The notes under the pieces: model-generated
Told to the model about the DNA's origin: nothing
Databases searched by the model: none
What the model saw: the letters and a program-made list of their open reading frames with translations, nothing else
Made by a program: the position numbers and the translations under genes
Assembly (NCBI GenBank): GCA_031081715.1
Contig: JAVHMA010000006.1
Location: 1 to 64,000 of the forward strand
DNA length: 64,000 nucleotides
From: Armatimonadota bacterium
GTDB lineage: Bacteria; Sysuimicrobiota; Sysuimicrobiia; Sysuimicrobiales; Humicultoraceae
Direction: 5' to 3'
Part shown: in pieces, positions 33,654-47,132 of the stretch
Numbering within the stretch: position 1 is the stretch's first letter
How the letters are laid out: every line of letters begins with the position of its first letter

Positions 33654-34958
33654 ATGAACGCTCGCAGCATCGCCCTCTCGCTCGCACTGGTCCTGACGGC
33701 CCTCGGGGCCCCGGCGGCCTCGGCGCCCGTCCAGGAGATCACCTTCTCGTCCACCCAGCTCAACCCGGTCCAGGAGCAGGAGTGGGCGCGGAACACGCTT
33801 CTCAAGGGGTTCGAGGACGAGGCCGGCATCCGGGTGCGCTTCGTCCCGGACACGGCCGGACCGTTCATCGACCGACTGCTCGCCGAGGCCCGCGCAGGCC
33901 GCGGCACCGTGGATGTCGCCGGTACGCTGCACGGCGACTTCCCCCTGCTCGCCGCCGAGAACGCGTTGCGCGACGTCGCGGCCGTGCTCCGCAACCTGGA
34001 AGCCCGACGCGACCGGACGTTCATCGCCGACCTGGTCCGCGCCGGGAACATCAACAACGTCCAGACGTTCGTGCCCTGGATGCAGGCGACCTACCTGATC
34101 GCCGCCAACCGGCAGGCGCTGGCGCACTTCCCGCGGGGGCGCAACCCGCAGGCCATGACCTACGACGACCTGCTGCAGTGGGGCGAGAACATCCGCCAGG
34201 CCACCGGCCAGCGCCGGCTGGGCTTCCCCGCCGGTCCCTCGGGCCTCTACGGCCGCTTCCTGCACGGGTACATCTACCCGTCGTTCACGGGCGCCCAGGT
34301 CAAGCGGTTCAAGACCGCCGACGCAGTGACGATGTGGACGTACCTGAAGCAGCTCTGGACCGTGACCAACCCGGCTTCGTTCCGGTACGACTTCATGAAC
34401 GAGCCGCTGCTGACCGGCGAGGTCTGGGTGGCGTGGGACCACGTCGTGCGCCTGCTGCCCGCCCTGCGCGAGCGGCCTAACGACTTTGTGATCCTGCCCT
34501 CGCCCGCCGGCCCGCGCGGGCGGTCGTTCCTGACGGTCATCGCCGGGCTCGGCCTCCCGCGGAACTCGCCGAATCCCGAGGCCGCGGAGCGCCTGATCGA
34601 GTACCTGACGCGGCCGCGCACCCAGGTCACGACGCTGCAGGGGGTGGCGTTCTTCCCGACCGTGCGGGAGGCCTCGGGCGCGGTGCCCACCGGCGGTCTG
34701 CGCGTCATGGCCGAGGGCGTCGCGGCGCAGGCGACCGCCCCTGACGCCCGGACGGCGCTGCTGCCGATCGGGCTGGGCGCCCGCTCGGGCGAGTTCGTCC
34801 CGCTCTACGTGGACACGTTCCGCGAGATCGCCGTGCAGGGGCGGCCCGTCGCCGACGTGCTGGCCACGCAGGGACGCAAGCTCGAGGACCTCTACCGGGC
34901 GATGAACGCGGTCTGCCCGCCGCCCGACCCGCAGGAGCGGCCCTGCCGGCTGGAGTAG
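33654..34958 (+). CDS. Sugar-binding protein of ABC transporter (family 1)
   Basis: A 434-residue exported protein. The signal peptide (MNARSIALSLALVLTALGAPAASA) is followed by a mature start at PVQEITFSS. Extracellular binding-protein marks are KGFEDEAGIRVRFVPD and GTVDVAGTLHGDFPLL, with a WVAWDHVVRLLPAL segment near residue 260. GGGGAGG lies before the ATG. It starts an operon of two permeases, an ATPase and a GH63-like hydrolase, so its ligand is probably a glycoside such as glucosylglycerate. A stable hairpin follows its stop. Confidence 0.9.
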   Translation: MNARSIALSLALVLTALGAPAASAPVQEITFSSTQLNPVQEQEWARNTLLKGFEDEAGIRVRFVPDTAGPFIDRLLAEARAGRGTVDVAGTLHGDFPLLAAENALRDVAAVLRNLEARRDRTFIADLVRAGNINNVQTFVPWMQATYLIAANRQALAHFPRGRNPQAMTYDDLLQWGENIRQATGQRRLGFPAGPSGLYGRFLHGYIYPSFTGAQVKRFKTADAVTMWTYLKQLWTVTNPASFRYDFMNEPLLTGEVWVAWDHVVRLLPALRERPNDFVILPSPAGPRGRSFLTVIAGLGLPRNSPNPEAAERLIEYLTRPRTQVTTLQGVAFFPTVREASGAVPTGGLRVMAEGVAAQATAPDARTALLPIGLGARSGEFVPLYVDTFREIAVQGRPVADVLATQGRKLEDLYRAMNAVCPPPDPQERPCRLE

Positions 34959-34971
34959 GTTCCGCGTGACC

Positions 34972-34997
34972 GGGGGAGGCCGCCCGCGGCCTCCCCC
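34972..34997 (+). terminator. Intercistronic hairpin after binding-protein gene
   Basis: A perfect 12-bp inverted repeat (GGGGGAGGCCGC with its complement, 2-base apex; realistically a 10-11-bp stem with a small loop). It lies between the binding-protein stop and the first permease start. The tail TTCTCC is weakly U-rich. It probably attenuates transcription or protects the upstream mRNA, giving an excess of binding protein over permease. Confidence 0.55.
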
Positions 34998-35004
34998 TTC
35001 TCCG

Positions 35005-35904
35005 ATGACCATCGCCGAGCAGCGGCTCGACTCCCCGGCGCCCGCGGCGCGCGCCCGCGTCGACTGGCTGCCCTACGCGCTGCTGCTGCCCACGCTGCTC
35101 TTCCTCGCGGTGTTCTTCGTCTACCCCATGATCCAGGCCGTGGTGCTCAGCGTGCGCGATCCCTCCGGCGGGTTGACCCTCCGCTACTTCCAGGCCATGG
35201 TGACGGACACATACTTCCGCGGGGCCGTCCGCAACAGCCTGCTGCTCACGGCGATCGTCATCCCCCTCCAGGTGACGCTCGCGCTCGCAATCGCGCTGCT
35301 CGTCAACACGCGGTTCCGCGGGCACCAGTGGTTCCTCTACATCTGCGCCATCCCGCTCGGCATCTCCGACCTGGCGGCGGGGCTGGTGTGGCTGTCGATC
35401 TTCACCGACCGCGGCACGCTCAACATGCTCCTGCTGTGGCTGGGGGTGATCGACCAGCCGATCGCGTTCCTGTCGTTTGAGGAGCCGGTCTGGCTGTACG
35501 CCGCGATCGTGGCCACCGAGGTGTGGCGCGCCACGGCCATCGTGATGGTGATCCTGGTCGCCGGACTCCAGTTGATCCCCAAAGACTACTTCGAGACCGC
35601 GGACGTCTTCGGCGCGACCGGCTGGCGCAAGCTGTGGCACGTCACGCTGCCGCTGATGCGCCCGGCGCTGCAGACCGCGCTCATCATCCGGACAATCCTA
35701 GCCTTCCAGCTCTTCGCGACGGTCATCGCGCTCGCGGGCCGCATCGTCCCGGTGCTCGCCGGCGAAGCGTACTTCCAGTACTCGCTCTACCGGAACCCGC
35801 CGGTCGCGAGCGCCTACGCGGTGCTCATCATGGCGACCTCGATGGTCATCACGGTCGCCTACCTGCGGCTGCTGCGCGGCCGCGAGACCGAGGCCGGGGC
35901 GTGA
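35005..35904 (+). CDS. Sugar ABC transporter permease, MalF type
   Basis: A 299-residue inner-membrane protein with membrane segment YALLLPTLLFLAVFFVYP near the start. The EAA loop is KDYFETADVFGATGWRKLWHVTLP. The ATG just downstream of the intercistronic hairpin is preferred over a GTG at 34966, which would place the hairpin inside the gene. The stop overlaps the next permease (GTGA). Confidence 0.92.
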   Translation: MTIAEQRLDSPAPAARARVDWLPYALLLPTLLFLAVFFVYPMIQAVVLSVRDPSGGLTLRYFQAMVTDTYFRGAVRNSLLLTAIVIPLQVTLALAIALLVNTRFRGHQWFLYICAIPLGISDLAAGLVWLSIFTDRGTLNMLLLWLGVIDQPIAFLSFEEPVWLYAAIVATEVWRATAIVMVILVAGLQLIPKDYFETADVFGATGWRKLWHVTLPLMRPALQTALIIRTILAFQLFATVIALAGRIVPVLAGEAYFQYSLYRNPPVASAYAVLIMATSMVITVAYLRLLRGRETEAGA

Positions 35905-36716
35905 GTGCCGCCGCGCGGCGGGCGCTGCTCGCGCTGGCCGTCACCGGCGTGGGGGCCTGGGTGCTCGCGCCGATCGTGCTCATCGCGCTCGCGAGCTTCA
36001 CCACGCGCTCCCAGCTCTACGCGTGGCCGCGCGGCGTCATCCCCAACCCCTGGTCGGTGGAGACCCTGCGGTTCTTCCTCCAGGCGCAGGGCGTGCTCCA
36101 GGCCACCTGGCACAGCCTGGTCGTGGCGGGGCTCACGATCGCGCTGGCGATCCTGATCGGCGCGCCCGCCGGCTACGCGCTCTCCCGGTTCCGCTTCGCG
36201 GGCCGCGAGGCGTTTCGACTCGCCATCCTGGGCACGAAGATGTTCCCGGCCACCATCCTGGCTGTGCCGCTGGCGGTCTCGTTCATCCACTGGGGGCTGT
36301 ACGACACGCTGCTGGGCGTGGCGTTCGTCCACACGGCGCTGGCGCTCCCGTTCGCCATCATCATCACCACCAGCGTGTTCGTGGGCGTGCCGTTCGAGCT
36401 CGAGGAGGCGGCGATGACCCTGGGGTGCGGCCGGCTCCAGGCGTTCCTGCGGGTCGCGCTGCCGATCGCGCTGCCCGGCTTGGCCGCCGCGGCGATCTTC
36501 ACGTTCGTGCTCTCGTGGAACGAGGTGTTCGCGGCGACGATCCTGACGCTGCGCACCCGCACGCTGCCGGCGTTGGTCATGAACGCCGTCGGCAGCGCGG
36601 GCGCGCCGGCCGACTTCCGGTTCGCCGCCGGCTTCTTCATGATCGTTCCCGCGTTGATCATCATCATGGTGATTCGCCGCTACCTGCTCACGCTGTGGGG
36701 CGTCACCGTCCGGTAG
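35901..36716 (+). CDS. Sugar ABC transporter permease, MalG type
   Basis: A 271-residue permease started by a GTG that overlaps the previous stop. Six membrane segments are visible. The EAA loop is PFELEEAAMTLGCGRLQAFLRVALP. The terminal LLTLWGVTVR is a MalG-like end. It forms the channel with the preceding gene product and contacts the ATPase encoded 22 bases downstream. Confidence 0.92.
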   Translation: MSAAARRALLALAVTGVGAWVLAPIVLIALASFTTRSQLYAWPRGVIPNPWSVETLRFFLQAQGVLQATWHSLVVAGLTIALAILIGAPAGYALSRFRFAGREAFRLAILGTKMFPATILAVPLAVSFIHWGLYDTLLGVAFVHTALALPFAIIITTSVFVGVPFELEEAAMTLGCGRLQAFLRVALPIALPGLAAAAIFTFVLSWNEVFAATILTLRTRTLPALVMNAVGSAGAPADFRFAAGFFMIVPALIIIMVIRRYLLTLWGVTVR

Positions 36717-36738
36717 CCACGCCCGCGGAGGCCCGACG

Positions 36739-37818
36739 ATGGCGAGCATCAGGATGGAGCGGCTGCGCAAGGTCTTCGGGAAGGTCGTCGCGGTCGCTGA
36801 CGTCTCGCTCGAGATCGCCGACGGCGAGTTCATGGTGTTGCTGGGCCCCAGCGGCTGCGGGAAGACCACGATGCTGCGGTGCCTGGCCGGGCTGGAGCGC
36901 CCCGACGGCGGCCGCGTGTTCATCGGCGACCGCGACGTCACCGACGCGCCGCCGGCGACGCGCGGGATCGCGATGGTGTTCCAGAGCTACGCGGTCTTCC
37001 CGCACATGACCGTCCGGGACAACATCGCGTTCGGCCTGCGGATGCGCGGCGTCCCCCCAGACAAGGTCCGGCGCCGGGTGGAGGACGGCGCGGCGCTCCT
37101 CCAGATCGACCAGCTCCTGGACCGCTACCCGGCGCAGCTCTCGGGCGGCCAGCGCCAGCGGGTCGCGGTCGCGCGCGCCATCGTCATGCAGCCCGAGGTG
37201 CTGCTCATGGACGAGCCGCTGTCCAACCTGGACGCGCTGCTGCGCCTGCAGATGCGCGCGGAGCTGAAGCGGTTGCACGAGGAAGTGCGCTCCACCACCG
37301 TCTACGTGACCCACGACCAAGTGGAAGCCCTGAGCCTGGGCCAGCGCATCGCGGTGATCCGCGGCGGGCAGGTCGTCCAGTGCGACACGCCGGGTCGGGT
37401 CTACGACGCGCCGGCGAACCGGTTCGTGGGCGGCTTCATCGGAAGCCCGCCGATGAACTTCCTCGACGCCACGCTGCGCCGCGACGGCGCGGGCGCCGCG
37501 GTCGAGGTGGGGGGTGCGCGCATCCCGCTCCCCCGCGCCCCGCAGGCCGCCGACGGCGGCGAGGTCGTGGTCGGCATCCGGCCGGAGCACATCGCCGTGC
37601 AGCCCGCGCCCTCCCCGGACGGCGTGCGCGCCCGCGTGGTGGTGCTGGAGCCACTCGGCCCGCAGGCGCTGCTGACCGTGCGCGCCGGCGCCGAGACGCT
37701 GAAGGTAACGACCCCCGTCGAGTTCCACGCGGAGCCGGGCGCCGAGGTCTGGCTGCGGTTCGATGCGGCGCGCATCCGGCTGATGGACGCGCGCACCGGC
37801 GACGCGCTCGCCGGCTGA
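36739..37818 (+). CDS. Sugar ABC transporter ATP-binding protein (MsmK/UgpC/MalK type)
   Basis: A 359-residue ATPase. Walker A is GPSGCGKTT (about residue 37), the signature is LSGGQRQRVAVARA, and Walker B is LLMDEPLSNLDA. A TOBE-type regulatory domain from about residue 240 (VVVGIRPEHIAV) is as in MalK/UgpC/MsmK. It energises the adjacent importer. As the only sugar-type ATPase in the window, it may also serve the importer at 17921-21983, as MsmK does for several systems in other bacteria. That sharing is inferred. Confidence 0.93.
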   Translation: MASIRMERLRKVFGKVVAVADVSLEIADGEFMVLLGPSGCGKTTMLRCLAGLERPDGGRVFIGDRDVTDAPPATRGIAMVFQSYAVFPHMTVRDNIAFGLRMRGVPPDKVRRRVEDGAALLQIDQLLDRYPAQLSGGQRQRVAVARAIVMQPEVLLMDEPLSNLDALLRLQMRAELKRLHEEVRSTTVYVTHDQVEALSLGQRIAVIRGGQVVQCDTPGRVYDAPANRFVGGFIGSPPMNFLDATLRRDGAGAAVEVGGARIPLPRAPQAADGGEVVVGIRPEHIAVQPAPSPDGVRARVVVLEPLGPQALLTVRAGAETLKVTTPVEFHAEPGAEVWLRFDAARIRLMDARTGDALAG

Positions 37819-37821
37819 GCC

Positions 37822-39108
37822 GTGGCCGGCGACGACCCCTTGCTCGCGGCGGCGGAGGGGGTCCTGCGCGGCAACGACCTGGGCGACTACACGAAGCCGA
37901 GCCCGCGCCTCTACCCGCACCAGTGGAACTGGGACTCCGCGCTGGTGGCGATCGGCTGGGCGCACCTCGACTGGCCGCGCGCGGCGCGCGAGATCGAGTC
38001 GTTGCTCGAGGCCCAGTGGACCGACGGCATGCTCCCGCACATCCGCTACAACCCGACCGTGACCGACTACCATCCGGGGCCGGAGTGGTGGCCGGACGTG
38101 CCCGTGCGGCGCAAGGGCGTCCGGACCAGCGGCATCTCGCAGCCGCCTGTGCTGGGTGCCGCGGTCCACACGGTCGGCCTGCTCCAGCCCGACGCGAGCA
38201 CGCGCCTGACGTGGTGGGCGCGCGTCTACGATCCGGTGCGGGAGGCGCTCCTTTACTTCGCGCGTCACCGGACGGTCGGCGGTTCACCGCTCGTCGCGAT
38301 CATCCACCCCTGGGAGAGCGGTCTCGACAACAGCCCGCGGTGGGACTTCGCGGTCCGGGGGGGGCTCCGCCCCTCGCGACCCTACCGGCGGGTGGACAAT
38401 ACGATCGTCGCCGCGGCCCATCGGCCGACGCAGGCGGACTACGACCTCTACATGCACCTGGTCGAGTGGATCGCCGCGGACTACCGGGTGGGGTCGCGGC
38501 TGGCGCAGGCGCCGTTCCTGGTCTACGATGCGCTGTTCAACGCCGCCTGGTTCCGGTCCGCGCTCGACCTCAACCGCATCGCGGCCGCGCTGGACCGGCC
38601 GCCCGCGGTCTCCGACGCCGACCTCGATGCCTTCCGCGCGGCCTACCACGCGACGCTGTGGCACGCGCCAAGCCTGCTGTTCCGCGACGTGGACGTCCGC
38701 GGCGGCACGCAGATCCCGGTGGACACGGTCGCGGGCCTCATCGCCATCTACGGGGGACTCGTCTCGGCGGACCAGGCCGCGGCCATGATGGCGCGGTACC
38801 GCCAGCGGTGCCGGGGCTGCCGGATGGTGCCGTCCGTCCCGCCCGACCAGCCCGCGTTCGACCCGCACCGCTACTGGCGCGGTCCGGTCTGGGTTCATGT
38901 GAACTGGCTCATCGTGCGCGGGCTGGAGGCGCTGGGGCTGCGGGACGAGGCCGCCTCGCTGGCCGAGGAGACGCTGGCGCTGGTGCGGCGCGCCGGGCTG
39001 CACGAGTACTACGACCCCTATACCGACGCGGGCCTGGGCGGTCCGGACTTCTCCTGGCCCGCGGCGCTTGCCATCGACCTGGTGCGTCGGCCCGTCGCCG
39101 GGGCCTAG
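37822..39108 (+). CDS. GH63-like glycoside hydrolase (mannosyl-/glucosyl-glycerate hydrolase type)
   Basis: A 428-residue (alpha/alpha)6-barrel hydrolase starting at GTG 3 bases after the ATPase stop. The substrate region YPHQWNWDSALVAIGW near residue 32, GMLPHIRYNP near residue 71 and HPWESGLDNSPRWD near residue 165 are the signature of the GH63/GH37-type group. That group includes bacterial mannosylglycerate/glucosylglycerate hydrolases, which have this length. No signal peptide is visible, so it acts on an imported substrate in the cytoplasm. The operon thus reads as import and hydrolysis of a glycosylated osmolyte, next to trehalose genes. Specificity is unproven; glucosylglycerol or kojibiose-type substrates remain possible. 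Confidence 0.8.
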   Translation: MAGDDPLLAAAEGVLRGNDLGDYTKPSPRLYPHQWNWDSALVAIGWAHLDWPRAAREIESLLEAQWTDGMLPHIRYNPTVTDYHPGPEWWPDVPVRRKGVRTSGISQPPVLGAAVHTVGLLQPDASTRLTWWARVYDPVREALLYFARHRTVGGSPLVAIIHPWESGLDNSPRWDFAVRGGLRPSRPYRRVDNTIVAAAHRPTQADYDLYMHLVEWIAADYRVGSRLAQAPFLVYDALFNAAWFRSALDLNRIAAALDRPPAVSDADLDAFRAAYHATLWHAPSLLFRDVDVRGGTQIPVDTVAGLIAIYGGLVSADQAAAMMARYRQRCRGCRMVPSVPPDQPAFDPHRYWRGPVWVHVNWLIVRGLEALGLRDEAASLAEETLALVRRAGLHEYYDPYTDAGLGGPDFSWPAALAIDLVRRPVAGA

Positions 39109-39197
39109 AGGGCTATCTTCTCGAGGAGCCGAACAGGAGGTCGGGCGTCGTGCCCACCGGTACCTACCCCGCCGAGCGCGGCGTGCACCGGGGCGCC

Positions 39198-39713
39198 TCA
39201 GTGAATGCGCCAGTACGCGGTGACGACGGTCAGGGCGGCGAAGAGCAGGTAGATCGGACGGCGCAGGACCACCACGAGCGCCTCGGTCCAGACGAGCGGC
39301 GCTCCGGCGATCGCGAGCGTCGCGGCCTGGGGCGCGCCGAACAGGAAGCCCACCGCGCACGAGGCGGCCGCGGCCAGGGCGAGCGCCGGCCCGCGCTTGC
39401 CGCCGGCCGCGCGGCCCGCGGCCGCGCCCACCAGGGCGCCGGCGGGAAGCGCCAGCAGGATCAGGAGCAGCCCGATCCCCGGCCGCACGGTCAGGGCCAC
39501 GGCGCCTGCCGCGGTACCCAGCGCGAGGCTCGCCGCCATCGCGACGGCCAGCGGCGCCGGGCCGACGCGATAGACCGCGGGCAGGGGCGCGCGACCGCAG
39601 TCAGGGCACTTCATGCCCACGGGGGTCTCCACCATGCAGTCCGGGCAGATCGGGGTCCCGCAGGTCACGCACGTCAGCAGCGTCTCGGCACCGGGATGCC
39701 GGGCGCAGCGCAT
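39198..39713 (-). CDS. B-box/zinc-ribbon membrane protein of unknown function
   Basis: A 171-residue protein. Residues 1-40 form a zinc-binding module (CARHPG.......C..CG..IC..C, then KCPDCG), as in B-box-type fingers fused to rhomboids and other bacterial membrane proteins. About four hydrophobic segments follow. GGAGGTGAGG lies just before the ATG, deciding this start over an upstream reading to 39863. It is divergent from glgE and convergent with the GH63-like gene. The approximately 90 bases between it and that gene, and the approximately 180 bases to glgE, show no recognisable RNA or strong promoter. Confidence 0.75.
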   Translation of the reverse strand: MRCARHPGAETLLTCVTCGTPICPDCMVETPVGMKCPDCGRAPLPAVYRVGPAPLAVAMAASLALGTAAGAVALTVRPGIGLLLILLALPAGALVGAAAGRAAGGKRGPALALAAAASCAVGFLFGAPQAATLAIAGAPLVWTEALVVVLRRPIYLLFAALTVVTAYWRIH

Positions 39714-39895
39714 CGCCTCACCTCCACCGCGGGTCTCTGCCCTCAGGATGACGGTACGCGCGTCCTCGCGCAAGCGCGGCGGTCCCGGTAGGAAACCTTG
39801 CGGCTGGGCCGAACGTAGTGGTGGCCCGGGGGCCCGCTCCGGGCCGTCGTGCTTCTCGACCACGAGGGGGTGCCGACATCGCTGCCGCCACGCGC

Positions 39896-41893
39896 GTGAC
39901 GCACGCGGCGCACATCGCCGCCCGGCCCAGCCGGGTCGTGATCGGCCGCGTCCGGCCGGAGATTGACGGCGGCCGTTTCCCGATCAAGCGCACCGTGGGC
40001 GAGCCGGTCACCGTCGAGGCAGAGGCCTTCGCCGACGGCCACGACGTGCTCGGCGCGGCCCTGCTCTACCGGCGCGACGAGGACGCGGCGTGGACCGCCC
40101 TGCCCATGGCGCCCCTGGGCAACGACCGGTGGGAGGGCTCCTTCGTCCCTCGGGCCCTGGGCCGGTACGCCTACACGGTGCAGGCGTGGATCGACCGATT
40201 CGGTACCTGGACGCGCGACCTCTCGCGTCGGATCGCCGCGGGGCAGGACATCGCCACCGACTTGGCCATCGGCGCCGGACTCGTGGAGACCGCGGCGGAC
40301 CGCGCCGGCCCCGAGGACGCGGCCCGGCTCCGGTCGGCGGCGGCGCGGCTCCGGGGGGGCGGGCCCGATGCCGGCGCCGCCGCGCTCGACGCCGACCTGG
40401 CGGCGGCCATGGCGCGCTGCGCCGAGCGGGACGACCTGGTCACCTACGACCGCGAGTTGTGGGTGCTGGTGGACCGCGAGCGCGCGCGGTTCTCCGCCTG
40501 GTACGAGCTGTTTCCTCGCTCGTGTGCGTCCGAACCCGGCCGGCACGGCACGCTCGCGGACTGCGCGGCGCGGCTGGACTACGTGGCCGGGATGGGCTTC
40601 GACGTGGTCTACCTGCCGCCGATCCACCCGATCGGCCGCACCAACCGCAAGGGACGCAACAACGCTCCCGTCGCCGAAGCGGACGCCCCGGGCAGCCCGT
40701 GGGCGATCGGCGCGGCCGAGGGCGGGCATGACGCGGTCCACCCGCAGCTCGGCACGCTCGAAGACTTCCGCCGGCTGGTGGCACGGGCGCGCGAGCTCGG
40801 CCTGGAGGTCGCCCTCGACCTGGCGTTCCAGTGCTCGCCCGACCACCCCTACGTCGCCGCGCATCCCGAGTGGTTCCGGTGGCGACCCGACGGGCGCGTG
40901 CAGTACGCCGAGAACCCGCCGAAGCGCTACGAGGACATCTTCCCGCTACACTTCGAGGGCGACGCCTGGCAGTCGCTGTGGGAGGAGTTGCGGCGCGTCG
41001 TCCTGTTCTGGATCGGGCAGGGTGTGCGCATCTTCCGGGTGGACAACCCGCACACCAAGCCGTTCCGCTTCTGGGAGTGGCTGCTCGCGCAAATCCGCGC
41101 CGAGCACCCCGACGTCCTGTTCCTCTCCGAGGCGTTCACACGGCCCGCGGTGATGTACCACCTGGCGAAGCTCGGGTTCGCGCAGTCCTACACCTACTTT
41201 GCATGGCGCAACACGAAAGACGAGCTGGAGCGCTACTTCACCGAGCTGACCCGGACCGAGGTCGCGGAGTTCTTCCGGCCGAACCTGTGGCCGAACACGC
41301 CGGACATCTTGACCGAGTACCTCCAGACCGGGGGGCGGCCGGCGTTCATCGCGCGCCTCGTGCTGGCCGCCACGCTGGGCGCGAGCTACGGCATCTACGG
41401 ACCGGCGTTCGAGCTGTGCGAGGCACGGCCGCGCGAGCCAGGGAGCGAGGAGTACCTGCACTCGGAGAAGTACGAGATCCGGCACTGGGAGCTCGATCGG
41501 CCGGACAGCCTGCGGCATCTCATCGCGCGGCTGAACCGCATCCGACGCGAGCACCCGGCGCTGCAGGCCGACCGTTCGCTGGCCTTCCACCCGGTGGATA
41601 CGGAGGCGCTCATCGCCTACAGCAAGCGGACCGAGGACGGCGCCAACATCGTGCTGGTCGTGGTCAACCTGGATCCACACCACCGCCAGGCCGGGTGGGT
41701 GACGCTGCCGCTCGAGGGGCTGGGCCTGAGCCCGCACGAGCCCTACCAGGTGCACGACCTGCTGACCGGCACGCGGTACCTGTGGTCGGGGGCGCGCAAC
41801 TACGTCGAGCTCGATCCCCACGGCCTGCCCGCGCACGTCTTTGTGGTCCGGCGCCGGATTCGCCGGGAGCAGGACTTTGAGTACTACCTCTAG
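39896..41893 (+). CDS. glgE: Alpha-1,4-glucan:maltose-1-phosphate maltosyltransferase
   Basis: A 665-residue GH13_3 protein. The N-terminal domain begins [14 protein letters not shown]. The catalytic nucleophile is Asp383 (RVDNPHTKP) and the acid/base Glu412 (FLSEAFTRP), the GlgE-specific versions of the GH13 motifs. [15 protein letters not shown] marks the barrel start. It extends alpha-1,4-glucan using maltose-1-phosphate made by the next gene product. The start is a GTG chosen because third-base GC drops sharply upstream of it; a GTG at 39818 would add 26 poorly coding residues. No strong ribosome site is seen. Confidence 0.93.
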   Translation: MTHAAHIAARPSRVVIGRVRPEIDGGRFPIKRTVGEPVTVEAEAFADGHDVLGAALLYRRDEDAAWTALPMAPLGNDRWEGSFVPRALGRYAYTVQAWIDRFGTWTRDLSRRIAAGQDIATDLAIGAGLVETAADRAGPEDAARLRSAAARLRGGGPDAGAAALDADLAAAMARCAERDDLVTYDRELWVLVDRERARFSAWYELFPRSCASEPGRHGTLADCAARLDYVAGMGFDVVYLPPIHPIGRTNRKGRNNAPVAEADAPGSPWAIGAAEGGHDAVHPQLGTLEDFRRLVARARELGLEVALDLAFQCSPDHPYVAAHPEWFRWRPDGRVQYAENPPKRYEDIFPLHFEGDAWQSLWEELRRVVLFWIGQGVRIFRVDNPHTKPFRFWEWLLAQIRAEHPDVLFLSEAFTRPAVMYHLAKLGFAQSYTYFAWRNTKDELERYFTELTRTEVAEFFRPNLWPNTPDILTEYLQTGGRPAFIARLVLAATLGASYGIYGPAFELCEARPREPGSEEYLHSEKYEIRHWELDRPDSLRHLIARLNRIRREHPALQADRSLAFHPVDTEALIAYSKRTEDGANIVLVVVNLDPHHRQAGWVTLPLEGLGLSPHEPYQVHDLLTGTRYLWSGARNYVELDPHGLPAHVFVVRRRIRREQDFEYYL

Positions 41894-41918
41894 GGACGCC
41901 CGACCGGCCCCGCGGCCG

Positions 41919-45233
<3,315 letters not shown>

Positions 45234-45239
45234 CCGGCC

Positions 45240-47132
45240 GTGACGCTGCTCAGCGACGCGGATCTCTACCTGTTCAACGAGGGGACGCACGTCCGGCTGT
45301 GGGAGAAGCTCGGTGCCCATCCCCTGACCGCCGACGGCGTATCGGGCACGCACTTCGCGGTGTGGGCGCCTGCGGCCGAGGGCGTGTGGGTGATGGGGGA
45401 CTTCAACGGCTGGAGCCGCGGCCGGCACGCACTGACGCCGCGGGGCTCTTCGGGTGTTTGGGAGGGCTGGGTCCCGGGCGCCGACCAGGGGATGCGCTAC
45501 AAGTACCACATCCTCTCGCGCTACGGCGGACATCGCGCCGACAAGGCGGACCCGGTCGCCTTCGCCTCGGAGCTACCGCCCGGCACGTCGTCGGTAATCT
45601 GGGACCTGGCGTATGAGTGGCGTGACGGCGACTGGATGGCGGCGCGCGGGGCGCGTCAGCGCCTGGACCGGCCGATGGCGATTTACGAGGTGCACCTTGG
45701 CTCGTGGCGCCGCGCGCTCGAGGCAGGCGGGCGGATGCTCACCTACCGCGAGCTGGCGACCCCGCTCGCCGAGTACGCCCGCGCGCTCGGCTTCACGCAC
45801 GTGGAGCTGCTGCCGATCATGGAGCACCCGTTCTACGGCTCGTGGGGGTACCAGGTCACCGGGTTCTTCGCGCCCACGGCGCGCTACGGCGCACCGCAGG
45901 ACCTGATGTTCCTGATCGACACGCTGCACCGGCACGGGCTCGGCGTGATCCTCGACTGGGTGCCGGCGCACTTCCCCTCCGACGCCCACGCGCTGGGCTT
46001 CTTCGACGGCACGCACCTCTACGAGCACGCCGACCCGCGGCTGGGCGTCCACCCGGACTGGCACAGCCTGATCTTCAACTACGGTCGTCACGAGGTACGC
46101 AGCTTCCTCGTGAGCAGCGCGCTGTTCTGGCTGCAGGTCTACCACGCCGACGCCCTCCGCATCGACGCGGTGGCCTCCATGCTCTACCTGGACTACTCGC
46201 GCGCCGAGGGTCAATGGATTCCCAACGCCTTCGGCGGCCGGGAGAACCTGGAGGCGATCGCGTTCCTGCGGCGCCTCAACGAGGACGTCTACCGGCACGT
46301 CCCTGACGCGCAGACCATCGCGGAGGAGTCCACGGCCTGGCCCATGGTCTCCCGACCGACTTACCTCGGCGGGCTCGGCTTTGGCCTCAAGTGGGACATG
46401 GGCTGGATGCACGACACCCTCGCCTACATGGCCCGCGACCCGATCTTCCGCAAGTACCACCACGGCGCCCTGACGTTCCGGGCGCTCTACCAGTACACCG
46501 AGAACTTCGTGCTGCCGCTGTCGCACGACGAGGTCACGCACGGCAAGGGCTCCCTGCTCGCGCGGATGCCCGGGGACGACTGGCAGCGGTTCGCCAACCT
46601 CCGGCTACTGCTGGCCTCCATGTACGCGCAGCCCGGGAAGAAGCTGCTGTTCATGGGCGGCGAGTTCGGCCAGTGGCGCGAGTGGGACCACGAGAGGAGC
46701 CTGGACTGGCACCTGCTCGACGACGAGCGGCACGCGGGCGTCCAGCGGCTGGTGGCCGACCTGAACCGGCTCTACCGTGAGCTGCCCGCGCTGCACGAGG
46801 GCGACTGCCAGCCGTGGGGGTTCGAGTGGGTCGACGCCGGCGACGCCGAGCAGAGCGTGATCGCCTTCCTGCGGCGCGGCCGAACCGCGGCCGACGACGT
46901 CCTGGTGGTCTGCCACTTCACGCCGGTGCCGCGCGACAACTACCTGGTCGGTGTGCCGGCGCCCGGCTACTGGCGCGAGCGGCTCAACACCGACGCCGCC
47001 GCCTACGGGGGCAGCGGCCGCGGCAACCTCGGCGGCGTCGAGGCGTCACCGCACCCGGCGCACGGCCGGTACCACTCGCTCTCCCTAACGCTCCCGCCGC
47101 TGGCCGCGCTGTTCTTCCAGCGGCCGGGGTGA
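45240..47132 (+). CDS. glgB: 1,4-alpha-glucan branching enzyme
   Basis: A 630-residue GH13_9 enzyme with N-terminal CBM48 ([23 protein letters not shown]). Nucleophile Asp309 ([14 protein letters not shown]), acid/base Glu362 (IAEESTAWP) and [12 protein letters not shown] are all present. It adds alpha-1,6 branches to glucan made by GlgE. The start is a GTG 6 bases after the treS-mak stop, and the stop overlaps treZ (GTGA). With GlgE and TreS-Mak it completes the GlgE pathway in one operon. Confidence 0.96.
   Translation: MTLLSDADLYLFNEGTHVRLWEKLGAHPLTADGVSGTHFAVWAPAAEGVWVMGDFNGWSRGRHALTPRGSSGVWEGWVPGADQGMRYKYHILSRYGGHRADKADPVAFASELPPGTSSVIWDLAYEWRDGDWMAARGARQRLDRPMAIYEVHLGSWRRALEAGGRMLTYRELATPLAEYARALGFTHVELLPIMEHPFYGSWGYQVTGFFAPTARYGAPQDLMFLIDTLHRHGLGVILDWVPAHFPSDAHALGFFDGTHLYEHADPRLGVHPDWHSLIFNYGRHEVRSFLVSSALFWLQVYHADALRIDAVASMLYLDYSRAEGQWIPNAFGGRENLEAIAFLRRLNEDVYRHVPDAQTIAEESTAWPMVSRPTYLGGLGFGLKWDMGWMHDTLAYMARDPIFRKYHHGALTFRALYQYTENFVLPLSHDEVTHGKGSLLARMPGDDWQRFANLRLLLASMYAQPGKKLLFMGGEFGQWREWDHERSLDWHLLDDERHAGVQRLVADLNRLYRELPALHEGDCQPWGFEWVDAGDAEQSVIAFLRRGRTAADDVLVVCHFTPVPRDNYLVGVPAPGYWRERLNTDAAAYGGSGRGNLGGVEASPHPAHGRYHSLSLTLPPLAALFFQRPG

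Noticed and set aside
39818-39895. 26-residue N-terminal extension of GlgE from a GTG at 39818
   Set aside because: Third codon positions lose their GC bias there and the extension is Arg/Gly/Pro filler; the GTG at 39896 gives normal GlgE length.
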